Origin: CAVVDT01 sp963747005
GTDB lineage: Bacteria > Pseudomonadota > Alphaproteobacteria > Rhizobiales > Aestuariivirgaceae
Reading direction: 5' to 3'
Assembly (NCBI GenBank): GCA_963747005.1
Contig: CAVVDT010000013.1
Location: 310,001 to 374,000 of the forward strand
Length of the DNA stretch: 64,000 bases
Shown here: in pieces, positions 42,925-51,505 of the stretch
Layout of the letters: each line of letters opens with the position of its first letter
How positions within the stretch are numbered: the stretch's first letter is position 1
Program-made: the position numbers and the translations under genes
Notes under the pieces: model-generated
The model's database searches: none
The model's input: only the letters and a program-made list of their open reading frames with translations
Told to the model about the DNA's origin: nothing

Positions 42925-45639
42925 CTACATCCGCCTGACCAGGCAATCCCTCTCGCCCGCCGAGATCAGCGCGTTGCAAAGTTTCTGCGCGGCGGCCGAT
43001 GACGGCAGGGTGCCCACGCTCAGCCGGTAGAAGCTGCCGCTGGCGCCGAGGTCGGCGCGCTGGATGACCGGCGAAAGGCCCTTGAGCAGGTTGCCGTGGC
43101 GCTGGGCGATGTTCTGGTATTCAGCCTGCGCCTCGGCCTCGGTGCGGAAAGCGGCAAGCTGCGCGACATAGCCGCTCGCCTGCGGCTGCGTCTGTGTCTG
43201 CTGCGGCTGGATGCTCGCCACCTGCTGTTGCTGCTGTTGCGGCTGGATCACCGGCTGCGGCTGGATGACAGGTTGCGGCTGAATCACCGGTTGCGGCTGG
43301 ATCACCGGCTGCTGGTTGAAGGTGGCGAGATCGGTCGCCTGCTGGCTGTTGAGGGCCGGTTGCGTCGGCGCGGAGGAGAACGGGACCCTTTGGCCGGCCA
43401 GCGGATCGCTGTTACGTCCAAGTTGTCGCGTTGTCGTCCGTGTCGCCGTCTCTGTCTGCTGCTGTTGCTGAACGGGCTGATTGAACTGTGCGCTCTGTTG
43501 GGTGAGCGGGGTCAGCGCAATCGGTCCCTGGGTCTGGTCGACGGGCTGCTGGGCGGGAACCTGCGGGCGTGGCAACGGCCTGGGCGGCTGAGCGGCCACC
43601 TGCTGTTTCACAACCGCGCTTTGCGTCTTCTCGACCGTCTTGGGCTTGGGCGGCTCCGTCACCGGTGTCGGAGTCGGCGCCTGGTCGGTCTCGATGATCT
43701 GCTGCAACTGCTGCTGATCGCTCGTCTGGGTTGTCTGGGTCGTCTGCCGACTGCTTGTCTGGGCGGCCTCGTCGGCCTTCTGCTGAGCCGCCTCCTGGGT
43801 GGGCACTTCCGGCACCTTCAGGTCCATCGCATTGCTGGCAACCTGTCGATCCGTCTTGCCCGTCTGAAGGTCGCTGCCGGCATTCTCCGATGCCGGCACT
43901 GCGATCACGTCCTGCTTCTGTCCCACGCCCTGGGCAAATTCGCTCTTGGCTGTCGTCTGGGGCACATCGAGCTTGCCCTGCTGGCCGTTGTTCGGCTCAG
44001 GCGGCGGCGGCAAGGGCAGCGGCAGCGAGTCGGTGCCCTGCTGCTGGGTGGTGCCGTTGTTCTGCGGCGCCGGCGTCGGGGTCTGCACCGGCACCTGCGG
44101 CTTTTCCTCGGTCGGCACGATGCGCTCGGGTTCGAGCGTTTCATCGCCCACGATGCGATCGTAGATCTGCTTGTGCCGCACCGCCTGCTGGGGCGTATTC
44201 GCCGACTTCTCGGTCGGCTGCTGGGTGGTGTCGCTGCTCTCGGGCACCGTCTTGACGGGGGCCTGCGGGGCGGTGATCACCGGTACGTTGCCGCTTTTTT
44301 CAGCCGACTGCCGCGTCTGGTTGAAATACCAGAAGATCAGGCCGCCAGCGATCAGCGCCACGGCCACCAGCGCCAGCAACAGGACCAGCGGTCCGCCGCG
44401 ACTGCGCGGCTCTTCTTCCCCCTCGAACTCGTCCTCATAGTCTCTGTAGGCGGCCGAATAGTCCTCCGCGCGCGCCCGTCGACGGCGCGGCGGACGATCT
44501 TCCTCCTCATCGAACACGTCATCGAGGTCGTCGTCGGCATAGGCGGCCGGTCGCCCGCGCTGTTTGTTGAGGCCACGGCCTGCCACGGGGGCGCTGCGCC
44601 GGTCGCCCGTCTCATCGTCCTCGGGCATCGGTGCACGCTGATGGTCGGAAGCCGGCGCCTCCTGCCAGTCGCGGCGCTGCGGCACCTGGGCGCCGTAGTC
44701 GCCGGCCGGCCGAAAGTCCTGTCCGTAGCCCTGCGGCTGGTAGGTGCCGGGCTGATAGCCGGGCGGCGGCACCCGGCCATAGGGCTGGGCCGGCGGCTGA
44801 TAGCCATAGCCCGCCGTGCGGGCCGGTGCCGGGGGCGGCGGCGGCGGCTGATGCGCCGGCTCGACTTCACGCTGCGCCTGGGCGATCTCTTCCTTGGCGA
44901 AGGTGAATTTCGGCCCGCCCTCGGCGGGCGGCTGCGGCGGCTCCGGCTGTGGCGCCGGGTGTTTGTTGGAGAGCGCCTGCGAGCGGGCCTGCTGCATGCG
45001 CTGCTTGGCCAGCCGTTCGGCCGCCTCGCGCTGCACCTTGAGGCGCTCGGCGAACTGATCGGAACGCGGATCGGCCGGCGGCTGGGTCGGCGTCACCGGC
45101 CGCTGTGGCACCGCTCGCAACGGCGCCTGCGGACCCGGCGGCGGCGTGCGCTGCGGGTTGGGGCGGACATTCGCCTGGACGCTGGCCACGGGCGCTGCTG
45201 CCGGGCGCGGCGCGGTGGGGGGTTTCGGCGCGGCCTGGCGCGGAGCCGGGGGAGCCGCCTGTGCACCCGGACGCGGTGCCATCGGCGCCGGCCGCACCAC
45301 GGGTGCTCCGGGACGCTTGTCGGCAGCCGGCTGCGGTGGACGCTGGGCCGCCTGTGGCGGCTGCTGCGGCGGACGGGCGGGCTGCTGGGCAGCGGGGCGC
45401 GCTGCTTGCTGGGCAGCCGGGCGCATTGCCGGCTGGCCGGCCGGGCGCGCTGCCTGCTGGCCGGCCGGGCCTGGCGGCGGCCGGTCCTGGCCCCTGCCCA
45501 TTTTCGGGTCGGCCCGCTCGGCGGGTCGCTCGCTTTTGAATTCCTCGGACAACCGCGGCAGGTCCTTGTTGATCCCCAGCCGTTCGCGCCAGTTGCGCCG
45601 GTCGCCCCCAGATCCCTTTCCGGTGCTGTCCTGATCCAT
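42925..45639 (-). CDS. large Pro/Gln-rich SPOR-domain protein
   Basis: The ATG at 45639 gives 904 residues and follows argS by 17 bases. The cytosolic N-terminal half is Pro/Ala/Gln-rich, a single membrane helix lies at about 414-436 (PLVLLLALVAVALIAGGLIF), the periplasmic part is Gln/Thr/Pro-rich, and a SPOR domain ends the protein (about 820-904, GYVAQLAAFRTEAEAQ to SAGERDCLVRRM). SPOR domains bind denuded septal peptidoglycan, so a division role is likely. It is several times longer than FtsN; low-complexity regions explain the size. A QPVIQP tandem repeat precedes the SPOR domain. Confidence 0.9.
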   Translation of the reverse strand: MDQDSTGKGSGGDRRNWRERLGINKDLPRLSEEFKSERPAERADPKMGRGQDRPPPGPAGQQAARPAGQPAMRPAAQQAARPAAQQPARPPQQPPQAAQRPPQPAADKRPGAPVVRPAPMAPRPGAQAAPPAPRQAAPKPPTAPRPAAAPVASVQANVRPNPQRTPPPGPQAPLRAVPQRPVTPTQPPADPRSDQFAERLKVQREAAERLAKQRMQQARSQALSNKHPAPQPEPPQPPAEGGPKFTFAKEEIAQAQREVEPAHQPPPPPPAPARTAGYGYQPPAQPYGRVPPPGYQPGTYQPQGYGQDFRPAGDYGAQVPQRRDWQEAPASDHQRAPMPEDDETGDRRSAPVAGRGLNKQRGRPAAYADDDLDDVFDEEEDRPPRRRRARAEDYSAAYRDYEDEFEGEEEPRSRGGPLVLLLALVAVALIAGGLIFWYFNQTRQSAEKSGNVPVITAPQAPVKTVPESSDTTQQPTEKSANTPQQAVRHKQIYDRIVGDETLEPERIVPTEEKPQVPVQTPTPAPQNNGTTQQQGTDSLPLPLPPPPEPNNGQQGKLDVPQTTAKSEFAQGVGQKQDVIAVPASENAGSDLQTGKTDRQVASNAMDLKVPEVPTQEAAQQKADEAAQTSSRQTTQTTQTSDQQQLQQIIETDQAPTPTPVTEPPKPKTVEKTQSAVVKQQVAAQPPRPLPRPQVPAQQPVDQTQGPIALTPLTQQSAQFNQPVQQQQQTETATRTTTRQLGRNSDPLAGQRVPFSSAPTQPALNSQQATDLATFNQQPVIQPQPVIQPQPVIQPQPVIQPQQQQQQVASIQPQQTQTQPQASGYVAQLAAFRTEAEAQAEYQNIAQRHGNLLKGLSPVIQRADLGASGSFYRLSVGTLPSSAAAQKLCNALISAGERDCLVRRM
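43241..43312. repeat. 18-bp tandem repeat, four units, within the SPOR gene
   Basis: Four consecutive 18-base units encode QPVIQP copies (about residues 776-799 of the SPOR protein). First and fourth units are identical and the middle two differ at a few bases, suggesting slippage followed by drift. Confidence 0.8.
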
Positions 45640-45656
45640 ATAGTGTTGTTCCGATC

Positions 45657-47408
45657 CTACATCTCTTCCAGCGGCTTGACCCCGAGGATTCGCAAGCCGT
45701 TGCCGATAACATACCGAATCGCGCGCAACAAGGCGAGCCGCGCTACCGTTACATGAAGCTGATCCTTGAAAATAAAGCGCAAATGCGGCGACTCTTTGCC
45801 TTTGTTCCACAGGGCATGGAAGTCGCCGGCCAGGTCATGCAGGTAGAAGGCGATCCGGTGCGGTTCGTGCGCGGCCGATGCCTGCTCGATCATCCGCGGA
45901 TATTCCGCCAGCCGCCTGATCACCTGCAGCTCGGCGGCATCGTCCAGCAGCGCCAGGTCGGCGCCCTCAAGCGCTGCATCGTCGATCGTTTCCGCCCCCA
46001 CTTCCTCGGCCGCATTGCGGAAAACCGAGGCGATGCGGGCATGGGCGTATTGCAGGTAGAAGACCGGATTGTCGCGTGACTGTTCGGTCACCTTCTGGAA
46101 GTCGAAGTCGAGCGGGGCATCGTTCTTGCGCATCAGCATCATGAAGCGCACCACGTCGGGGCCCACCTCATCGACGACATCGCGCAGGGTGACGAATTCC
46201 CCTGCCCGCTTCGACATCCTCACCGGCTCGCCGCCGCGGTAGAGCTTGACGAGCTGGCACAGCCGGACGATCAGCCGCACCCTGCCGCCCGAAAGCGCCG
46301 ACGCCACAGCCTCCAGCCGCTTGACGTAGCCGCCATGGTCGGCCCCCAGCACATAGACGAGTTCATCGAAGCCGCGCTCGATCTTGTCACGGGCATAGGC
46401 CACATCGGCGGCGAAATAGGTATAGGAGCCGTCCGACTTGATCAGCGGCCGGTCGATGTCGTCGCCGAAATCGGTGGCCCTGAACAGCGTCTGCTCGCGG
46501 TCCTCCCAGTCTTCCGGCACCTGTCCCTTGGGCGGCGGCAGGCTGCCCTCGTAGATGAGCCCGCGCGCCTTGAGGGCTGCAACCGTCGCCTCGATGGCCC
46601 CGCCCTCGTGCAGGGTGCGTTCGGAGGTGATCACGTCATGGCGAATGTTGAGCTGGGCCAGATCGTCGCGGATCATCGCCATCATCATGGCAATCGCCAT
46701 GTCGCGCACCGGCTTGAGCCACTCGCCTTCCGGTTGACCGGCGAGGCTGCGACCGTATTTTTCCGCCAGCGCCTCGCCCACCGGCTTCAGGTAGTTGCCG
46801 GGATAAAGGCCCGCCGGAATGTCGCCGATATCCTCGCCCAGCGCCTCGCGGTAGCGCAGGAAGGCCGACCGCGCCAAGACGTCCACCTGGGCGCCGGCAT
46901 CGTTGATGTAATATTCGCGGGTCACCTCGTGGCCGGTTTCGGTCAGCAGTTCGGCCAGCGCGTCGCCAAACACCGCGCCGCGGCAATGGCCGACGTGCAA
47001 GGGGCCGGTGGGATTGGCCGAGACATATTCGACATTCACCTTCTGGCCCGCCCCCGCCGCCGAGCGTCCGTAGGCCGCCCCTTCGGCGATGATCGAGCCC
47101 AGCACCCGCTGCCACATGTGCAGCGTCAGGCGCAGGTTGATGAAACCGGGCCCGGCCACTTCGGCACTCGCCACCCCGTCGGCCGCCGCCAGTATTCCCG
47201 CCAGCTTTTCGGCGATATGCCGGGGCGCCTGGCCGGCCGGCTTGGCCAGCACCATGGCGGCATTGGTGGTCAGGTCGCCATGGGCGGCATCGCGCGGCGA
47301 TTCGACCCCGACGCGGCTGAAATCGAGCCCCGCCGGCAGGTCGCCCGCCAGCGACATGGCCGCCAGCGCGTCACTCACCACCACGGCGAAATGTTGATAG
47401 ACGTTCAT
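45657..47408 (-). CDS. argS: arginyl-tRNA synthetase
   Basis: The start at 47408 gives 583 residues. The class I signatures are HVGH (138-141, in ANPTGPLHVGHCRG) and the KMSKS variant MSKRAG (in VRMSKRAGEFVTL), with the N-terminal Add-1 domain and the C-terminal DALR anticodon domain. It charges tRNA-Arg. It is 40 bases after dgt and 17 before the SPOR gene. Confidence 0.97.
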   Translation of the reverse strand: MNVYQHFAVVVSDALAAMSLAGDLPAGLDFSRVGVESPRDAAHGDLTTNAAMVLAKPAGQAPRHIAEKLAGILAAADGVASAEVAGPGFINLRLTLHMWQRVLGSIIAEGAAYGRSAAGAGQKVNVEYVSANPTGPLHVGHCRGAVFGDALAELLTETGHEVTREYYINDAGAQVDVLARSAFLRYREALGEDIGDIPAGLYPGNYLKPVGEALAEKYGRSLAGQPEGEWLKPVRDMAIAMMMAMIRDDLAQLNIRHDVITSERTLHEGGAIEATVAALKARGLIYEGSLPPPKGQVPEDWEDREQTLFRATDFGDDIDRPLIKSDGSYTYFAADVAYARDKIERGFDELVYVLGADHGGYVKRLEAVASALSGGRVRLIVRLCQLVKLYRGGEPVRMSKRAGEFVTLRDVVDEVGPDVVRFMMLMRKNDAPLDFDFQKVTEQSRDNPVFYLQYAHARIASVFRNAAEEVGAETIDDAALEGADLALLDDAAELQVIRRLAEYPRMIEQASAAHEPHRIAFYLHDLAGDFHALWNKGKESPHLRFIFKDQLHVTVARLALLRAIRYVIGNGLRILGVKPLEEM

Positions 47409-47448
47409 TGCGAAAACTTCTTGAAAACAGGCCGTTTGGCTGGCGGCG

Positions 47449-48642
47449 TTAGCGGAAAAGCGGGTCGAGGTCAAACAACTGCTTGTGCTGGTCGAGGGCG
47501 AAGCGGTCGGTCATGCCAGCGATGAAATCGCACACCTGGCGGGCAAACCCTGAGCGGTCGTCGGCAAAACCGTCCTCCTGCCAGCCCGCCGGCAGCAGCG
47601 CCGGATCGGCCATATAGGCCTCGAACAGGTCGGCGATCACCCGCCGGGCACGCTCCATGATCATCGTCACCTTGGCATGGTGATACATATGGCTGGACAG
47701 GAAGGATTGCAGAACCCGGTTCTTTTCATGCATTTGCGGGGAAAACCTCACCAAAGCCTGAGGCAGCGCCCGCACCGCGTCGGCATCGGCGGGGGTAAAT
47801 AGCGCCACCCCTTTGCGGGCTTCGGCCACCACGTCCTCGATCATCCACGAGATCACCCGCCGCACCGTTTCATGAATCATCCGCGAATTGGCGAGTTTCG
47901 GCCATGTCTTCAGCACTTCCGCCAGCGCCTCGCCCGCCAGCGGCAAATCGGCCAGGTCGATGATCTCGAACAGCCCGGCCCTCAGGCCGTCGTCGATGTC
48001 GTGGGCGTTATAGGCGATATCGTCGGAAATGGCCGCCACCTGGGCTTCCGCCGAGGCATAGCCGGTCAGCGGAATGTCCCGTGCCGCTGCCGCCTCGATG
48101 ATGGCGAGCGGCAACCGCTTGCCTTCGCCGGCGCCCGCATCCCTGCCCTCGCCGTCGATGAGCGGGCCGTTGTGCTTGATCAGCCCTTCTATCGTCTCCC
48201 AGGTGAGATTGAGCCCGTCGAAGGCGGCATAGCGCCGCTCCAGCCGCGTGACGATCCTGACCGTCTGGGCGTTGTGGTCGAAACCGCCATAAGATGCCAT
48301 CAGTGCATCCAGCGCCCGCTCGCCCGCATGGCCGAAAGGCGTGTGGCCGAGATCATGGGCGAGCGCCAGCGCCTCGGTCAGATCCTCGTCCAGCCCCAGC
48401 GCCCGGGCAATGGAGCGCGCAACTTGCGCCACTTCCAGCGAATGGGTGAGCCGGGTGCGGTAATGATCGCCCTCGTGATAGACGAACACCTGCGTCTTGT
48501 GCTTGAGGCGGCGAAAGGCGGCGGAATGGATGATGCGGTCGCGGTCGCGCTGGAACGGCGTGCGCGGCAGGCTTGCCGGCTCGGCAACCAGCCGCCCGCG
48601 GCTTCTGGCGGGATCGCTGGCGAACGGCGCTGGTCCCGTCAT
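47449..48642 (-). CDS. dgt: deoxyguanosinetriphosphate triphosphohydrolase-like protein
   Basis: The start at 48642 gives 397 residues. The HD-domain metal ligands are visible: His67 (RLTHSLEVAQ), His96-Asp97 (LALAHDLGHTPFGHAGE) and a later Asp in DDIAYNAHDIDDG. It hydrolyses dNTPs to deoxynucleoside and triphosphate; preference for dGTP is not certain in this subgroup. It begins the leftward dgt-argS-SPOR-nagZ-scpAB-tat set and is divergent from erpA. Confidence 0.92.
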   Translation of the reverse strand: MTGPAPFASDPARSRGRLVAEPASLPRTPFQRDRDRIIHSAAFRRLKHKTQVFVYHEGDHYRTRLTHSLEVAQVARSIARALGLDEDLTEALALAHDLGHTPFGHAGERALDALMASYGGFDHNAQTVRIVTRLERRYAAFDGLNLTWETIEGLIKHNGPLIDGEGRDAGAGEGKRLPLAIIEAAAARDIPLTGYASAEAQVAAISDDIAYNAHDIDDGLRAGLFEIIDLADLPLAGEALAEVLKTWPKLANSRMIHETVRRVISWMIEDVVAEARKGVALFTPADADAVRALPQALVRFSPQMHEKNRVLQSFLSSHMYHHAKVTMIMERARRVIADLFEAYMADPALLPAGWQEDGFADDRSGFARQVCDFIAGMTDRFALDQHKQLFDLDPLFR

Positions 48643-48663
48643 AGCCGCATGCCGGGGCGGTGA

Positions 48664-48692
48664 TTGACAATTAACCGCCGTGCGCCAACATG
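48664..48692 (+). promoter_or_regulatory. candidate promoter for erpA
   Basis: TTGACA (48664-48669), a 17-base spacer and AACATG (48687-48692) precede erpA. The -10 is weak, which would suit an activated or derepressible promoter. Confidence 0.4.
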
Positions 48693-48709
48693 TGATACAG
48701 TCATTATCA
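48693..48709. promoter_or_regulatory. TGATA-N7-TATCA palindrome before erpA
   Basis: A 17-bp near-palindrome TGATACAGTCATTATCA lies directly after the weak -10, at the expected start point, where a repressor would act. Iron or Fe-S responsive regulation is plausible for erpA, but I cannot assign a regulator. Confidence 0.4.
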
Positions 48710-48726
48710 ACATTCCAGGATCGTCC

Positions 48727-49059
48727 ATGACCACCGGCAAGATCACCCTGACCGAACGCGCCGCCGGGCGCATCCGCGACATCTTGAGCACCGAGCCCGG
48801 CAAGCAGGCGCTCAGGATAGCGGTTTCCGGCGGCGGCTGCTCGGGTTTCCAGTACGAGTTCGAGCTGGAAGGCGCAACCGCCGGCGACGATCTTGTGATC
48901 GAGCGCGACGGCGCCCGGGTGGTGATCGATTCTACTTCCATCATGTACCTGCTGGGCTCCGAGATCGATTTCATCGACAACCTGATGGGTGCCCAGTTCG
49001 CCATCAACAACCCCAACGCCACCTCCTCGTGCGGCTGCGGCACGAGCTTTTCCGTCTGA
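48727..49059 (+). CDS. erpA: A-type iron-sulfur carrier protein (ErpA/IscA family)
   Basis: The 110-residue protein has the three conserved cysteines: Cys38 (GGGCSGFQYEF), Cys102 and Cys104 (SSCGCGTSFSV). A-type carriers hand [4Fe-4S] clusters to apoproteins such as IspG. It is divergent from dgt with 84 bases between starts, and is followed by an MFS gene that starts 19 bases after its stop. Confidence 0.93.
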   Translation: MTTGKITLTERAAGRIRDILSTEPGKQALRIAVSGGGCSGFQYEFELEGATAGDDLVIERDGARVVIDSTSIMYLLGSEIDFIDNLMGAQFAINNPNATSSCGCGTSFSV

Positions 49060-49078
49060 CCCGCGCCGGTCCACCCGC

Positions 49079-50290
49079 GTGACCGGCACCCCAGCCTCCT
49101 CCCGTCTCAGGGCGATTCCTTCCAGCATCTGGGCGCTGGGCTGCGTGTCGCTGCTGATGGACGTCTCCTCGGAGATGATCCATGCCCTCCTGCCGGTCTA
49201 TCTGGTGACGGTGCTGGGCGCCTCGATGCTGACCGTCGGCGTCATCGAGGGGCTGGCCGAGGCCACCGCCTCCATCGTGAAGATCTTTTCCGGCGCCCTG
49301 TCGGACTGGCTGGGGCGGCGCAAGCTCTTGGCGGCCATCGGCTACGGGCTGGCAGCCTTCACCAAGCCGGTGTTTCCGCTCGCCACCACCATCGGCTGGC
49401 TGTTCGCGGCGCGCTTCGTCGACCGCATCGGCAAGGGTCTGCGCGGCGCCCCGCGCGATGCCCTCATCGCCGATATCGCCCCTGCTGATCTGCGCGGCGC
49501 CAGCTTCGGCCTCAGGCAGTCACTCGACACCATCGGCGCCTTTGCCGGCCCGCTCGCCGCCATCTTCCTGATGTGGCTGACCATGGACAGTTTTACAACC
49601 GTCTTCTGGGTGGCGGTCGTCCCGGGTTTCCTCTCCATGACGCTCATTATCTTCGCGGTGCGCGAGCCCGGTCGCCCCGAGGGCCTGCGCGAAGTGAAAT
49701 CGCCCCTGTCGCGCGCCGAACTGGCGCGCCTCGGGCCCGCCTGCTGGTGGGTGATCGCCATCGCCGGCGTCTTTACCCTCGCCCGCTGTTCCGAGGCCTT
49801 CCTCATCCTGAGAGCGCAAGGGCTCGGCCTGCCGCTGGCGCTGGCCCCGGCCGTGCTGGTGGTGATGAACGTCGTCTATGCGGCGGCCGCCTACCCCGCC
49901 GGCCTCCTGTCCGACCGGCTCGACCGCAAGATGATCCTTGCCTCGGGCTTTGCCGTGCTGATCGCCGCCGATCTGGCGCTGGCCCTGTCGACGAGCCTTG
50001 CCGGCGTGGCCCTGGGGGTCATCCTGTGGGGCCTCCACATGGGCCTGACGCAAGGTCTTCTGTCGGCCATGGTGGCCGATACCGCCCCACCCGAATTGCG
50101 CGGCACCGCCTTCGGCATGTTCAATCTGGTAGGCGGGCTTGCCGTCCTTGCCGCCAGCCTGACGGCCGGCGCCCTGTGGGACGCCTTCAGCCCGGAAGCC
50201 ACGTTCCTCGCCGGCGCGGCCCTGAGCGGCCTGGCACTCGTCGGCCTCATTGCCGTGCGCGGGCGTATCACGGTGCCCGGCGAGGGCTAG
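49079..50290 (+). CDS. MFS transporter
   Basis: A GTG at 49079 gives 403 residues; the frame continues upstream over erpA but without similarity. About 12 membrane segments are seen. The loop FVDRIGKGLRGAPRDALIAD and the early DVSSEMIHALLPVYLVTVLG are typical of one MFS drug/sugar-like subgroup. The substrate is unknown. It lies between erpA and xthA, a pair usually close together in relatives, so it may be an accessory insertion cotranscribed with erpA. Confidence 0.87.
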   Translation: MTGTPASSRLRAIPSSIWALGCVSLLMDVSSEMIHALLPVYLVTVLGASMLTVGVIEGLAEATASIVKIFSGALSDWLGRRKLLAAIGYGLAAFTKPVFPLATTIGWLFAARFVDRIGKGLRGAPRDALIADIAPADLRGASFGLRQSLDTIGAFAGPLAAIFLMWLTMDSFTTVFWVAVVPGFLSMTLIIFAVREPGRPEGLREVKSPLSRAELARLGPACWWVIAIAGVFTLARCSEAFLILRAQGLGLPLALAPAVLVVMNVVYAAAAYPAGLLSDRLDRKMILASGFAVLIAADLALALSTSLAGVALGVILWGLHMGLTQGLLSAMVADTAPPELRGTAFGMFNLVGGLAVLAASLTAGALWDAFSPEATFLAGAALSGLALVGLIAVRGRITVPGEG

Positions 50291-50348
50291 TCGGTCGGCC
50301 TGCTTTGCGTCTAAGGTCGGCTCGGCATCAATCGACCGCAAGGGCCCC

Positions 50349-51134
50349 ATGCTCATCGCCACCTGGAACATCAACGGCATCAAGGCGCGCATCGACAATC
50401 TCATTGCCTGGCTGAAGGAGGCCTCGCCTGACATCTGCTGCCTGCAGGAGATCAAGTCGCAGGACGAAGCCTTCCCCGCCGCCCCCATCGAGGCGCTCGG
50501 CTACAACGTCGCCACTCACGGCCAGAAGGGCTTCAACGGTGTGGCGATCCTCTCGAAGGCACCGTTCGACGAGGTGATCCGCCGCCTGCCCGGCGATGAC
50601 GATGACGCGCAGGCCCGCTACATGGAGGCCGTCGTCTCGACGGCCGATAGCCGGGCCGTGCGGGTCGTTGCCCTCTACCTCCCCAACGGCAATCCGCCCG
50701 ACACCGACAAGTACCCCTACAAGCTCGCCTGGATGGATCGCCTCAATGCCCGCACCCGCGACCTCCTGGCGCTGGAGGAGCCGTTCTTCCTGTGCGGCGA
50801 CTACAACGCCATCCCCGAGCCCCGCGATGCCAGGCATCCCGAGAACTGGGTGAACGATGCTTTGTTCCTGCCCGAGACGCGGGCGCGCTACCACGCCCTC
50901 CTCAATCTCGGCCTCACCGACGCGGTGCGCCAGTCGCTGCCGCAAGATGGCGTCTACACCTTCTGGGACTACCAGGCCGGCGCCTGGCCGAAGAACAACG
51001 GCATCCGCATCGACCACGTCCTGATGAGCCCGCAGGCCGCCGACCTGTTCCGTTCGGCTCGCGTCGACGCTCACGTCCGCGCCTGGGAAAAGCCCTCGGA
51101 CCACGTGCCGGTGATGGTGGAGATAGGTATTTAG
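50349..51134 (+). CDS. xthA: exodeoxyribonuclease III
   Basis: The 261-residue AP endonuclease family protein starts MLIATWNINGIKARIDNLIA and has LQEIK, the GDYN motif in FFLCGDYNAIPEP and the C-terminal SDHVPV. It cleaves at abasic sites and trims 3' ends in base excision repair. Its TAG overlaps the stop of the convergent DUF768-like gene by three bases. Confidence 0.95.
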   Translation: MLIATWNINGIKARIDNLIAWLKEASPDICCLQEIKSQDEAFPAAPIEALGYNVATHGQKGFNGVAILSKAPFDEVIRRLPGDDDDAQARYMEAVVSTADSRAVRVVALYLPNGNPPDTDKYPYKLAWMDRLNARTRDLLALEEPFFLCGDYNAIPEPRDARHPENWVNDALFLPETRARYHALLNLGLTDAVRQSLPQDGVYTFWDYQAGAWPKNNGIRIDHVLMSPQAADLFRSARVDAHVRAWEKPSDHVPVMVEIGI

Positions 51135-51397
51135 GCCGAGGGGTCTTCGCGCACCCGGTCGACAAGCCGGTCGGCCGCTTCCTTGTTCAGCCGGGCGATG
51201 GCGTCCGAGATGCAGGCGACAAGATCGCCGCATTCCTCTTCGATGGCGGCACGACTGATGCCTGCCTTGTCGGCCGCTGCCAGACAGTCGAATGCCAACG
51301 CGTGCACCTTCTTCGCATCGCCTTCGGAATCCTGGTTCGTCGCTTCGACATTTCGAGAAATCCAGTCTTCTACAAATCTCTTGGCAGCCTTGGCCAT
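51131..51397 (-). CDS. small DUF768-like protein
   Basis: The ATG at 51397 has a strong GGAGGAGG six bases upstream and gives 88 residues; a longer frame to 51505 is unlikely. RFVEDWISRNVEA near the start and an AADKAGISRAAIEEECGDLV segment resemble the rhizobial DUF768 family, whose function is unknown. It is a lone helical protein convergent with xthA. Confidence 0.65.
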   Translation of the reverse strand: MAKAAKRFVEDWISRNVEATNQDSEGDAKKVHALAFDCLAAADKAGISRAAIEEECGDLVACISDAIARLNKEAADRLVDRVREDPSA

Positions 51398-51505
51398 GAA
51401 GCACCTCCTCCTTGCTTTTTGCCGAGCATACATCAATGCCGCCGGCGAGACGACCATAGAAGTCGGCAATTTGCTTTGTTCGCGCCCGCGAGCCAGGAAC
51501 TTCAT

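Noticed and set aside
43201..43320. Repeats in the SPOR gene considered as CRISPR-like
   Set aside because: Units are contiguous, in frame and without spacers; they encode QPVIQP repeats.
43096..45756. 886-codon open frame opposite the SPOR gene
   Set aside because: Antisense of a low-complexity Pro/Gln-rich gene; an Arg/Leu-rich translation with no motif.
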